In this document: one piece after another, positions 1 to 5,454 of the stretch
Layout: each line of letters opens with the position of its first letter
How positions within the stretch are numbered: the stretch's first letter is position 1
DNA from: JAWWPG01 sp038327385
GTDB taxonomy: Bacteria > Actinomycetota > Actinomycetes > Propionibacteriales > Nocardioidaceae
Length of the DNA: 5,770 nt
Direction: 5' to 3'
Assembly (NCBI GenBank): GCA_038327385.1
Contig: JBBQKY010000166.1
Coordinates: 1 to 5,770, forward strand
Notes under the pieces: model-generated
Seen by the model: only the letters and a program-made list of their open reading frames with translations
What the model was told of the DNA's origin: nothing
Databases searched by the model: none
Made by a program: the position numbers and the translations under genes

Positions 1-734
1 ACCCGCAGTCGCCGGAACCCGCGCCCCTTGCTCTCCATCTTGACCACCTCGAGTCGCCCGATGAGCGCTGTCGACGCCACGTGCGTCCCGCCGTCGGCCT
101 GCGTGTCGAGGCCCACGATGTCGACGATCCGCACCACCTCGATGTCTGGCGGGAGCAGGTTGGTGGCCGTGCGGATGATGTCCGGTATCGCGAACGCCTC
201 CTCGCGAGGGAGCGTGCTTACCTCGATCCGGCGGTCGACCCGGATCTCGGCGTTGCAGGCCGCTGCCACCCGGTCCTTGAAGTCCGCGGGCACGTCGGCC
301 AGGTCGAAGTCCATCCGCGCCGCGAGCGGCTCCATGTTTCCGCCGGTCACCAGCGCGCCGAAGTCGCGGAACACCACTCCAGTCAGCACGTGTAGCCCCG
401 TGTGCGTGCGCATCAGCTGGGTACGCCGCTCGTCGTCCAGTGCGCCCCGAACGGACGTGCTCACGATAGGCACGGGATCTCCCTCGGCGGGCACCAGATA
501 GAGGTCATCGGCCTTCAGGGTTCCGACCACCCGAGTCTGCACCCCGCCCCACAGCAGCACGCCATGGTCCGGCGGCTGGCCACCGCCACCGGGGTAGAAG
601 GCGGATCTGTCGAGCACGATCCCCCGCTCCGGGTCCACCCCCACGACCATCGCGTCCCACTCACGCACAGTCGAGTCGGCCAGCTCGAGGCGGTGGGTGT
701 GCCCGTGTGTGTCGACACGCCGCGCCGAGGTCAT
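1..734 (-). CDS. Alanyl-tRNA editing protein, AlaX type (partial, 3' end outside window)
   Basis: This is a free-standing trans-editing hydrolase that removes serine or glycine wrongly attached to tRNA(Ala). It is related to the editing domain of alanyl-tRNA synthetase and acts in the cytoplasm. Translating the minus strand from ATG 734-732 gives 244 codons with no stop before the window edge. That is close to the usual length of about 240 residues, so only a few residues should be missing. Seen directly: the FYPGGGGQP loop at residues 46-54, the zinc-site HTGLH at 111-115, TGGNMEP at 130-136, and DGGTHV at 214-219, where Asp214 stands at the position that is Cys in the CGGTH version. The ending KMESKGRGFRR is typical of the family. 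The start is supported because about 20 residues precede the conserved core, as I recall for actinobacterial relatives, but no good ribosome site is visible. TTG at 752 is an alternative. It is divergent from the phosphotransferase gene. Confidence 0.93.
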   Translation of the reverse strand, partial: MTSARRVDTHGHTHRLELADSTVREWDAMVVGVDPERGIVLDRSAFYPGGGGQPPDHGVLLWGGVQTRVVGTLKADDLYLVPAEGDPVPIVSTSVRGALDDERRTQLMRTHTGLHVLTGVVFRDFGALVTGGNMEPLAARMDFDLADVPADFKDRVAAACNAEIRVDRRIEVSTLPREEAFAIPDIIRTATNLLPPDIEVVRIVDIVGLDTQADGGTHVASTALIGRLEVVKMESKGRGFRRLR

Positions 735-788
735 GTGGCCATCGTGCCGCAACGCCGCAGTGGGCCTCCGGTCGAGTCAGACTGGAGC

Positions 789-2003
789 ATGCTTCCACCC
801 CAGCCGCGCGTGGCGACCCTGGTGCTGTGTACGTCGGCCGGCGTCGTGCTGGGGGTGTTACCGCCGTTCCAGGCGGAGCTGCCTTGGTGGCAGGACGCCG
901 AAACCCTCGTTCGATGGGTTCGCGCGCACCACCGAGTCGACGTGACGATCCTGCGGGTGTTGGAGGCCACCCAACCCGCGCCGCCCGGCGGACCAGTGAC
1001 GTACCTAGCCGAGGTCGACGAAGCGCAGGCGCGGGACCTGCCGCTGGTTCCGTGGGGAGGTGTGCTGGACCCGCACCCGCTCCGGCTGCCCTATGCCGAG
1101 CCCGGCGGACCGGCCCGCGACCTGGCCTGGGCCACGGCGGCTCTCGAAGTGCGGGGCTATCGCCGGCACGGCCCGGCTCAGCAGGTGCGCACCTGGAACC
1201 TGTCCAGCCTCTGGCGGATCCCGGTCGAGGGCGACCGTGTCTGGCTCAAGTGCGTGCCGCCGTTCTTCGCGCACGAAGGGGCGATCCTGGGGGTGCTCCA
1301 GAATGCCCCGGTGCCGCGGCTGCTGGCACACGAGGGCGGCCGGGTCATGATGGCCGAGATACCCGGCGAGGATCTGTACGACGCACCCGGCCCGACGAAG
1401 ATCGCCTTGGTCTCGTTGCTCGTAGCCCTGCAAGACGAGTGGGCCGGGCGAGAGGACGAGCTGCTCACCCTCGGCCTGCCGGACTGGCGGCCCGCGCCGC
1501 TGAGTGAGGCGATCGAGTCCGTCGTACGACGCAACGCGGCTGCGCTCTGCACGGGCGATCGCCGGACCCTGGATGGGTTCCTAGCTGGGCTGCCCGGGCG
1601 CTTCGCCTCGCTCGACGAATGCGGGATCCCCGACTCCCTCGTGCATGGTGACTTCGCGCCGGGCAACGCGCGTGGCGACGGCAGCTCCGTCGTGCTGCTC
1701 GACTGGGGAGACTGCGGCGTCGGCCATCCGCTGCTCGACCAGTCCGCGTTCCTGGACAGGATCCCTGCTGAACTGGTGCCAGCGGTGAAGGAGCACTGGG
1801 CAAACGCGTGGCGCCGGGCGGTTCCAGGGTCGGACCCCGAGAGAGCAGCGGACCTCCTGGCTCCCATGGCGGCGGCCCGCCAGGCCGTTATCTACCAAGG
1901 GTTCCTCGACCGGATAGAGCCGTCGGAGCATCCCTACCACCGCGACGACCCTGCCTCCTGGCTCGCCAGGACGGCGACTTGCGCCAGGACCGCAACGGGA
2001 TGA
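789..2003 (+). CDS. Phosphotransferase of the aminoglycoside/choline kinase (APH) family with extra N-terminal domain
   Basis: This is a 404-residue cytoplasmic small-molecule kinase; the substrate is unknown. The C-terminal half has the APH catalytic signature: HGDFAPGN at residues 286-293, with catalytic Asp288 and metal-binding Asn293, then LLDWGD with Asp305 as the second metal ligand. Lys154 (VWLKC) and Glu163 (AHEGA) are plausible ATP-site residues of the N-lobe. Residues 1 to about 80 form a separate module (VLGVLPPF, ELPWW, PGGPVTYLAEV) that resembles a degenerate NUDIX-like fold found fused to such kinases in actinobacteria. That likeness is from memory. ATG 789 is chosen because the conserved module begins right after it, but its ribosome site is poor (GGAG one base away). 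GTG 735, with GAGG four bases upstream, is a real alternative that would abut the AlaX start. Presence of the APH fold does not by itself indicate antibiotic resistance. The sigma factor gene follows 80 bp downstream on the same strand. Confidence 0.88.
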   Translation: MLPPQPRVATLVLCTSAGVVLGVLPPFQAELPWWQDAETLVRWVRAHHRVDVTILRVLEATQPAPPGGPVTYLAEVDEAQARDLPLVPWGGVLDPHPLRLPYAEPGGPARDLAWATAALEVRGYRRHGPAQQVRTWNLSSLWRIPVEGDRVWLKCVPPFFAHEGAILGVLQNAPVPRLLAHEGGRVMMAEIPGEDLYDAPGPTKIALVSLLVALQDEWAGREDELLTLGLPDWRPAPLSEAIESVVRRNAAALCTGDRRTLDGFLAGLPGRFASLDECGIPDSLVHGDFAPGNARGDGSSVVLLDWGDCGVGHPLLDQSAFLDRIPAELVPAVKEHWANAWRRAVPGSDPERAADLLAPMAAARQAVIYQGFLDRIEPSEHPYHRDDPASWLARTATCARTATG

Positions 2004-2040
2004 CACCACACCGCGAGGCAACCTGGCGCGACAGCCCGAC

Positions 2041-2058
2041 TGCGTGCGTGCGCGCGCG
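2041..2058. other. Alternating purine-pyrimidine tract (Z-DNA-prone)
   Basis: Eighteen consecutive bases alternate pyrimidine and purine without a break (two TGCG units followed by TGCGCGCGCG). The tract lies in the 80-bp gap between the phosphotransferase stop and the sigma factor start. Such tracts can adopt Z-DNA under negative supercoiling. Any regulatory role here is inference, and CG-rich runs arise easily in this base composition. Confidence 0.5.
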
Positions 2059-2072
2059 ACGGGCACTGAGCG

Positions 2073-2079
2073 AGAAGGG
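2073..2079 (+). promoter_or_regulatory. Ribosome binding site deciding the sigma factor start
   Basis: AGAAGGG lies four bases before GTG 2084, and an in-frame TAG (2081-2083) sits directly before that GTG, so this is the earliest possible start of the frame. The competing GTG at 2120 has only GGGAG (2102-2106), 13 bases away, which is a poor distance. The site therefore favours 2084, although the protein segment from the later start looks like a conventional N terminus. Confidence 0.5.
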
Positions 2080-2083
2080 CTAG

Positions 2084-2587
2084 GTGCAACGTTTGCAGAA
2101 CGGGAGACGACTTATTGGTGTGACCGAGACCGACACGGCTGTTCCGGGCTTCGAGGAGATCTACCGCCAACATCGACTCGCTCTGCTCAGGCTGGCCTTC
2201 TTGATGTGCGGCTCTCGGGACTTGAGCGAGGACTTGGTGCAAAGCGTCTTCACGGCTGCCCAGCCACGGTGGGAGGAGATCGACAACCACGTGGCCTACC
2301 TGCGACGGGCGGTGATCAACCTGGCCAAGGACGGACAGAGACGGAACTTCCGCCGGCTGCGCCTCGCACCGCTGCCTGGTTCGCATCCCGTCACTTTCAT
2401 TGCCGAAGTGGACGAGACCTGGGCGCATATCCAGCGGCTCCCGCCGGCGCAGCGCGCCGTCGTCGTCCTGCACTACTACGAAGACCTGGCCCTCGTCGAG
2501 GTGGCGGAGATCCTTCAGCGCCCAGCGAGCACCGTGCGGTCAGACCTGCGCCGAGCCCTCGACCGACTTCGAAAGGCACTCACATGA
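2084..2587 (+). CDS. ECF-type RNA polymerase sigma factor (sigma-70 regions 2 and 4)
   Basis: This is an alternative sigma factor of 167 residues that should direct RNA polymerase to a small set of promoters. Region 2 covers about residues 23-93 and includes the core-binding DLVQSVF segment (50-56) and the YLRRAVINLAKD helix (72-83). A short linker leads to region 4 at about 111-165, where LPPAQRAVVVLHYYEDL is followed by a helix-turn-helix ending ASTVRSDLRRALDRLRKAL that should read the -35 element. There is no additional C-terminal domain, so it matches the short actinobacterial ECF/SigE-like group rather than the ECF41-type long forms. GTG 2084 is used for the start; GTG 2120 would give 155 residues beginning MTETD. 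The stop overlaps the next gene's start as ATGA, so the two are translationally coupled, which is the usual arrangement for a sigma factor and its regulator. I found no convincing autoregulatory promoter upstream. Confidence 0.9.
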   Translation: MQRLQNGRRLIGVTETDTAVPGFEEIYRQHRLALLRLAFLMCGSRDLSEDLVQSVFTAAQPRWEEIDNHVAYLRRAVINLAKDGQRRNFRRLRLAPLPGSHPVTFIAEVDETWAHIQRLPPAQRAVVVLHYYEDLALVEVAEILQRPASTVRSDLRRALDRLRKALT

Positions 2588-3279
2588 CAAGCAGACAGCT
2601 CAGCGAGCCGGAGCTCGACGAGCGGCTCCGCCGAACCCTCCGAGAGGTCGCTGCCACGATCGAGGTCGCGCCGTCCCCAATGCGCCAGAAGCGAACTGGC
2701 CTACGCCGGTCCCTGGTCGGACTGGCCGCGCTGGCAGTCGTAGCTCCATTGACTGCGGCGGCGATCTTCGGCAGCGGACCCGAGTACGTCGACAAGCTCC
2801 CACCAGACAACGTGATTGTCGCGGGCAGCGTCGATGGACACCGCTACTGGATGGTCGAGTCGTTCCACACCGACATGTGCAATGACCGCATGCCCGGAGT
2901 GGAGGTTGTCGTGGAGGACCAGAACACCCCGGGCCAGGAGTGGGACACGCATGGACTCAGTTACGGCGAGCCGCGAGCTGGCGGGTGTGGGTACGACGTG
3001 GCGGGCTCACTGTCGGACCCGTCGCTGTCGTACTCGGACGGATCGTTCGTCGACCAGACATACCTCGAGGTATACGCAGTTCATCCCGACGTCACCGCGG
3101 TGCGGGTCACGGTCAACGGCTCCACGCAGGTGGTCGACGTACACCCGGTGAGTGGAGCAGGCTACGGAGCTTTCGAGGTGCCCCCGGGCAGCACCGAGTA
3201 CACCGTCTCACTGCTCATCAATGGTGACGTGGTCTCCGGGTCCACGCAGATTCGGACAGTTCCTGTGCCGCTCCCTTGA
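2584..3279 (+). CDS. Single-pass membrane protein, probable regulator or sensor partner of the ECF sigma factor
   Basis: This is a 231-residue protein whose family I do not recognise. Residues 1-42 are charged and probably cytoplasmic, with an amphipathic helix ELDERLRRTLREVAATI at 10-26 and a basic patch (RQKRTGLRR, 34-42). One hydrophobic segment follows at about 44-62. The remaining 170 or so residues should lie outside the membrane; they are rich in beta-prone and Gly/Ser/Thr stretches and contain two cysteines, Cys99 and Cys135, that could form a disulfide. No HxxxCxxC zinc anti-sigma motif is present, and the cytoplasmic part is shorter than a classical anti-sigma domain. Its role as a sigma regulator rests on the ATGA overlap with the sigma gene and on the common pairing of such proteins with short ECF factors in actinobacteria. 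A site GAAAGG (2571-2576) lies seven bases before the ATG, inside the sigma gene. It could instead be a lipid- or cell-wall-associated target of the sigma factor. Confidence 0.82.
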   Translation: MTSRQLSEPELDERLRRTLREVAATIEVAPSPMRQKRTGLRRSLVGLAALAVVAPLTAAAIFGSGPEYVDKLPPDNVIVAGSVDGHRYWMVESFHTDMCNDRMPGVEVVVEDQNTPGQEWDTHGLSYGEPRAGGCGYDVAGSLSDPSLSYSDGSFVDQTYLEVYAVHPDVTAVRVTVNGSTQVVDVHPVSGAGYGAFEVPPGSTEYTVSLLINGDVVSGSTQIRTVPVPLP

Positions 3280-3320
3280 GGAACCCCGGGGAAGATCTCA
3301 ACGAGGTATCCCGGGAGGCT

Positions 3321-3326
3321 TAGCCT
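3321..3326 (+). promoter_or_regulatory. Possible -10 box for the acetyltransferase gene
   Basis: TAGCCT fits the actinobacterial TANNNT consensus and would start transcription near 3333, giving a 5' leader of about 27 bases with GGGA (3350-3353) as a weak ribosome site. The matching -35 region (TCAACG, 3298-3303, spacing 17) is only a partial match. This is a prediction from sequence alone. Confidence 0.35.
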
Positions 3327-3343
3327 GTTGACGTACTGTCAAC
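3327..3343. promoter_or_regulatory. Perfect 17-bp dyad GTTGAC-N5-GTCAAC, operator candidate
   Basis: Two perfect 6-base arms, GTTGAC and GTCAAC, are separated by GTACT. The dyad lies 16 bases upstream of the acetyltransferase ATG and directly after a possible -10 box, so it would cover the predicted transcription start. That is where a repressor dimer would block initiation. The short arms and lack of a U tract make a terminator for the upstream gene less likely. No specific regulator family can be assigned. Confidence 0.45.
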
Positions 3344-3359
3344 CTGACCGGGACCAGCT

Positions 3360-3962
3360 ATGGCAAACGTCTTTCAGGCGCGAGCCCTGACACCTGACTC
3401 GTGGGCCGACTTGGAGAAGCTGTTCGGTCTGCCGGGCGGCTCCATCGTGCGCGGCTGCTGGTGTATGTACTACCGCAAGAGCGGCAAGGTGTCGGTCAGC
3501 GGTGCCGCCGCGGAAGGCAACAAGACGCAGCTGTGCGAGCTCGTCGATGCTGGCGTCGTTCCGGGGCTGGTCGGGTACGTCCGCGACCAACCGGTCGGGT
3601 GGATCAGCCTCGGACCACGGAGCGACTACGCCAAGCTGCAGCGATCACCGATCATGAAGCCGGTCGACGACCTCGAGGTGTGGTCGATCGTCTGCACGTA
3701 TGTAGCCAAGAGCCAGCGGGGTAAGGGGATCCAGCACCGGCTTCTGCAGGCGGCGATCCGATGGGCGCTCGGGCAGGGCGTCCGGACACTCGAGGCGTAT
3801 CCCGTGGACAAGCCGGAGCGAAGTCACGACGACTTCATGTTCTTCGGGTCCAAGAGCCTTTACGAGCGCGCCGGCCTCGTCGAGGTCGTGCGCCGGTCAC
3901 CCACGCGACTCGTCATGCGCCGCACGCTCCGCACGCTGCGAACGGGCCGCCCGACTGCGTAA
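3360..3962 (+). CDS. GNAT-family N-acetyltransferase
   Basis: This is a 200-residue cytoplasmic enzyme predicted to move an acetyl group from acetyl-CoA to an unknown amine. The acetyl-CoA pyrophosphate loop is visible as SQRGKG at residues 118-123, preceded by the strand WSIVCTYVAK (108-117) and followed by the helix QHRLLQAAIRWALGQG. A second strand appears at LEAYPVDK, and the late SKSLYERAGLVEV is the usual GNAT C-terminal helix and strand. The N-terminal part has a CWCMYYR motif (33-39) that recurs in an uncharacterised actinobacterial GNAT subgroup, followed by the VGYVRDQPVGWISLGPRSDY strands (71-90), where the active-site cleft should form. ATG 3360 is supported by GGGA six bases upstream and by the alignment-like position of the first strand. 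The gene has its own gap and possible promoter and operator, so it may be transcribed separately from the sigma pair. The substrate cannot be inferred. Confidence 0.88.
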   Translation: MANVFQARALTPDSWADLEKLFGLPGGSIVRGCWCMYYRKSGKVSVSGAAAEGNKTQLCELVDAGVVPGLVGYVRDQPVGWISLGPRSDYAKLQRSPIMKPVDDLEVWSIVCTYVAKSQRGKGIQHRLLQAAIRWALGQGVRTLEAYPVDKPERSHDDFMFFGSKSLYERAGLVEVVRRSPTRLVMRRTLRTLRTGRPTA

Positions 3963-4218
3963 CGTGCGCGATTGCGCCCCGACCGCGACACGTTTCGCGC
4001 ACAGGCTCGGTTCTGGCGCCGCATCCCGGCCGTATGACAACGGCGAGCCTCGGCCAAGTCCAGACCCGGCCCAGGTTCGTCGAAGGTGCCGAGCCATTGC
4101 CGCAACCAGACCCGGATCAGTGAGCCTCGGGTCAGGCGAGGTCGGCTCGACCCCCTGAACCCAAGAAGACTTTCCGCCCCACCATCGGAGACTCCTGAGC
4201 TGCCCCGACGTGGAGAAG
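3963..4218. other. Convergent intergenic region with repeats; no gene seen
   Basis: This stretch lies between the stops of the rightward acetyltransferase and the leftward antiporter. The open frames here are arginine-rich and show no recognisable domain, so I read it as non-coding. It holds an 8-base inverted repeat next to the acetyltransferase stop, a short hairpin at 4125-4141 (CCTCG and CGAGG around a 7-base loop), and two pairs of direct repeats: GAGCCTCGG at 4045-4053 and 4122-4130, and CCAGACCCGG at 4060-4069 and 4106-4115. These could contribute to transcription termination, but none has a U tract. A decayed gene cannot be excluded. Confidence 0.5.
3964..4002 (+). terminator. Inverted repeat after the acetyltransferase stop, possible terminator
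   Basis: Perfect 8-base arms GTGCGCGA (3964-3971) and TCGCGCAC (3995-4002) flank a 23-base interval and begin two bases after the stop codon. The position suits a transcription terminator or mRNA 3' end. The long loop and missing U tract make this uncertain, although U tracts are often absent in high-GC actinobacteria. Confidence 0.3.
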
Positions 4219-5328
4219 TCAGATGTCGGCGAAGAAGACGGCACCGGCGAAGGCCAGGTAGAGCCCAAGGAGCATGACGCCCTCCAACCAGTTCGACTTG
4301 CCGTCGTCCAGCAGCTGCCGGGTGAGCAGGGTGGCGATCGTCAGCGCCGCGAGCTCGAGTGGACTGAACGCCAGGTCCACCGGGTGACCTACCACTTCGC
4401 CGAGCAGCACCAGGATCGGCACCACCAGCATGGCCAGCTGCATGCTGGCGCCGACGGCTATCTGGCTCGCGATGTCGAGCTTGTCCTTGGCCGCCAGCGC
4501 AAGTGCGCTGAACTGCTCGGCGGCATTCCCGACCAGGGGCAGAATGACGAAGCCGATGAAGCCGCTGTGGAGGCCGAGGGAGGCACCCGCCTCCTGCACG
4601 CTGCTCGCGACGAACTCCGCCGCGACCGCGACGAGTGCGGTGGCGACCGCGAGAACGACGAGAGCCCCCTTGACCGACCACGTCGACGACTGGTCGCCAT
4701 CGGCGCCGTTCGGCTCCTCGTGGTCGGCGTCCCCCTTGCCGCCATGGTCTGTGCGGAAGAGGCTCGTGTTGGTGCGGAGCATGAACAGCATCGACAGGGC
4801 GTAGAGGGTGAAGAGGATCAGCGCGACCAGCCAGCTCATCTCGTCGAGCCGGCTCGTGGAGCTCTCCGGCCGGAACGAGAAGACGGTCGGCAGCAGCAGG
4901 ATGCCGATCGCCAGGAAGAGCATGGTGGACTGCACCTGGGAGGTCACGGTGATTTCCACCTCGCTCTTGTTGTGGGCGGCGACGATCATCGCGACGCCGA
5001 GCAGGAGCAGCATGTTGCCGATGATGGAGCCGGTGATGGACGCCTTCAGAACGGCGATCTCTCCGTTGAACACCAGCAGCGCCGCAATCATCAGCTCGGC
5101 CATATTGCCGAACGTCGCGTTGAGTAGCGCGCCCTTGCTGCCGCCCACTGTCTCCGCCAAGACCTCCGTGGAGCGTCCCACCAGACCGGCCAGCGGGATG
5201 ACAGCGAGCGCCGCAAGCACGAACAGAATCGCCGCGCTCAGGTTGAGAAGCCTGGCCGCGATGGCGAAGGGCAGTGCCACGACGAGCAGGTCGAGGCGAC
5301 TCCACGGACCGAGGGTCTTGGGGCCCAC
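4219..5328 (-). CDS. cax: Calcium/proton antiporter (CAX family)
   Basis: This is an inner-membrane exchanger of 369 residues that should export Ca2+, or a similar divalent cation, in return for protons. It shows the two-repeat architecture of the CAX branch of the Ca2+/cation antiporter superfamily, with about eleven hydrophobic segments. The first alpha repeat holds GNMAEL with Glu78, followed by KASITGSIIGNMLLLLG (95-111). The second holds PLVGNAAEQ with Glu271, followed by DIASQIAVGASMQLA. These glutamates are the expected ion-binding residues. Between the halves, at 194-213, lies an acidic loop rich in Asp, Glu and Gly, a hallmark of CAX proteins. The start is GTG 5328-5326, preceded by a strong ribosome site; the frame stays open further upstream, but the sequence there is not membrane-like. 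Length is normal and no disruption is seen. It is divergent from gatC across 126 bp and probably monocistronic. Confidence 0.94.
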   Translation of the reverse strand: MGPKTLGPWSRLDLLVVALPFAIAARLLNLSAAILFVLAALAVIPLAGLVGRSTEVLAETVGGSKGALLNATFGNMAELMIAALLVFNGEIAVLKASITGSIIGNMLLLLGVAMIVAAHNKSEVEITVTSQVQSTMLFLAIGILLLPTVFSFRPESSTSRLDEMSWLVALILFTLYALSMLFMLRTNTSLFRTDHGGKGDADHEEPNGADGDQSSTWSVKGALVVLAVATALVAVAAEFVASSVQEAGASLGLHSGFIGFVILPLVGNAAEQFSALALAAKDKLDIASQIAVGASMQLAMLVVPILVLLGEVVGHPVDLAFSPLELAALTIATLLTRQLLDDGKSNWLEGVMLLGLYLAFAGAVFFADI

Positions 5329-5332
5329 AGAA

Positions 5333-5337
5333 CCTCC
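5333..5337 (-). promoter_or_regulatory. Ribosome binding site that fixes the antiporter start
   Basis: GGAGG on the minus strand lies four bases before GTG 5328-5326. It is the best ribosome site upstream of the antiporter and selects this GTG over the open frame that continues to about 5631. Confidence 0.75.
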
Positions 5338-5392
5338 AGAGCTCGCCCCATAGGGCTCATTGGTCCGCGCGGACGGACAGGACAGGTCGTCC

Positions 5393-5398
5393 ACCCTA
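5393..5398 (-). promoter_or_regulatory. Possible -10 box for the antiporter gene
   Basis: On the minus strand, TAGGGT (within TATAGGGT) fits TANNNT and would start transcription near 5386, leaving a leader of about 58 bases. A weak -35 candidate containing GACTGC lies at 5421-5416 with a 17-base spacer. This same stretch could serve the opposite gatC promoter. Confidence 0.4.
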
Positions 5399-5441
5399 TA
5401 GACCACGTGCGCGCGGCAGTCGGCCCAGCCACCGGCGCCGT

Positions 5442-5447
5442 TAGGAT
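5442..5447 (+). promoter_or_regulatory. Probable -10 box of a leaderless gatC promoter
   Basis: TAGGAT matches the TANNNT consensus. With seven bases after the hexamer, transcription would begin at A5455, which is the first base of the gatC ATG. This geometry is that of a leaderless mRNA, common in actinobacteria. The AGG inside the same box could alternatively act as a weak ribosome site eight to nine bases from the ATG. No good -35 element is visible. Confidence 0.5.
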
Positions 5448-5454
5448 GGCGCGC

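Noticed and set aside
28..501. Ser/Thr/Arg-rich plus-strand open frame
   Set aside because: It is antisense to AlaX and has no domain or ribosome site.
402..788. Longer N-terminus for the phosphotransferase starting at GTG 402
   Set aside because: It would overlap the well-supported AlaX gene on the other strand for over 330 bases, and the added residues show no conserved sequence.
2044..2583. Upstream open extension of the membrane-protein frame across the whole sigma factor gene, suggesting a 411-residue protein
   Set aside because: The extension is out of frame with the sigma factor, which has clear domains, and its own sequence is Arg/Pro-rich with no domain. The ATG 2584 with GAAAGG seven bases upstream is the real start.
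3280..3310. GGAAC (3280-3284) as an ECF -35 element for the sigma factor's own target upstream of the acetyltransferase
   Set aside because: No matching ECF -10 motif lies 16-18 bases downstream, and GGAAC overlaps a CCCCGGGG palindrome that explains it by composition.
3284..3316. CCCCGGGG and TCCCGGGA palindromes as a terminator after the membrane protein
   Set aside because: Each is self-complementary with no room for a loop, they do not make a good joint stem, and there is no U tract.
3963..4218. tRNA or other structured RNA gene in the convergent gap (GGTTCGTCG looks like a T-loop)
   Set aside because: No paired acceptor, D or anticodon arms can be fitted around it.
4210..5127. Plus-strand open frame of 305 residues opposite the antiporter
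   Set aside because: The His/Gln/Glu/Arg-rich composition with no domain is the antisense shadow of membrane-protein codons.
3860..5305. Long minus-strand open frame (481 residues) overlapping the antiporter
   Set aside because: Its translation is Arg/Gly-rich low-complexity sequence, typical of an out-of-frame reading of high-GC DNA, while the antiporter frame has both signature repeats.
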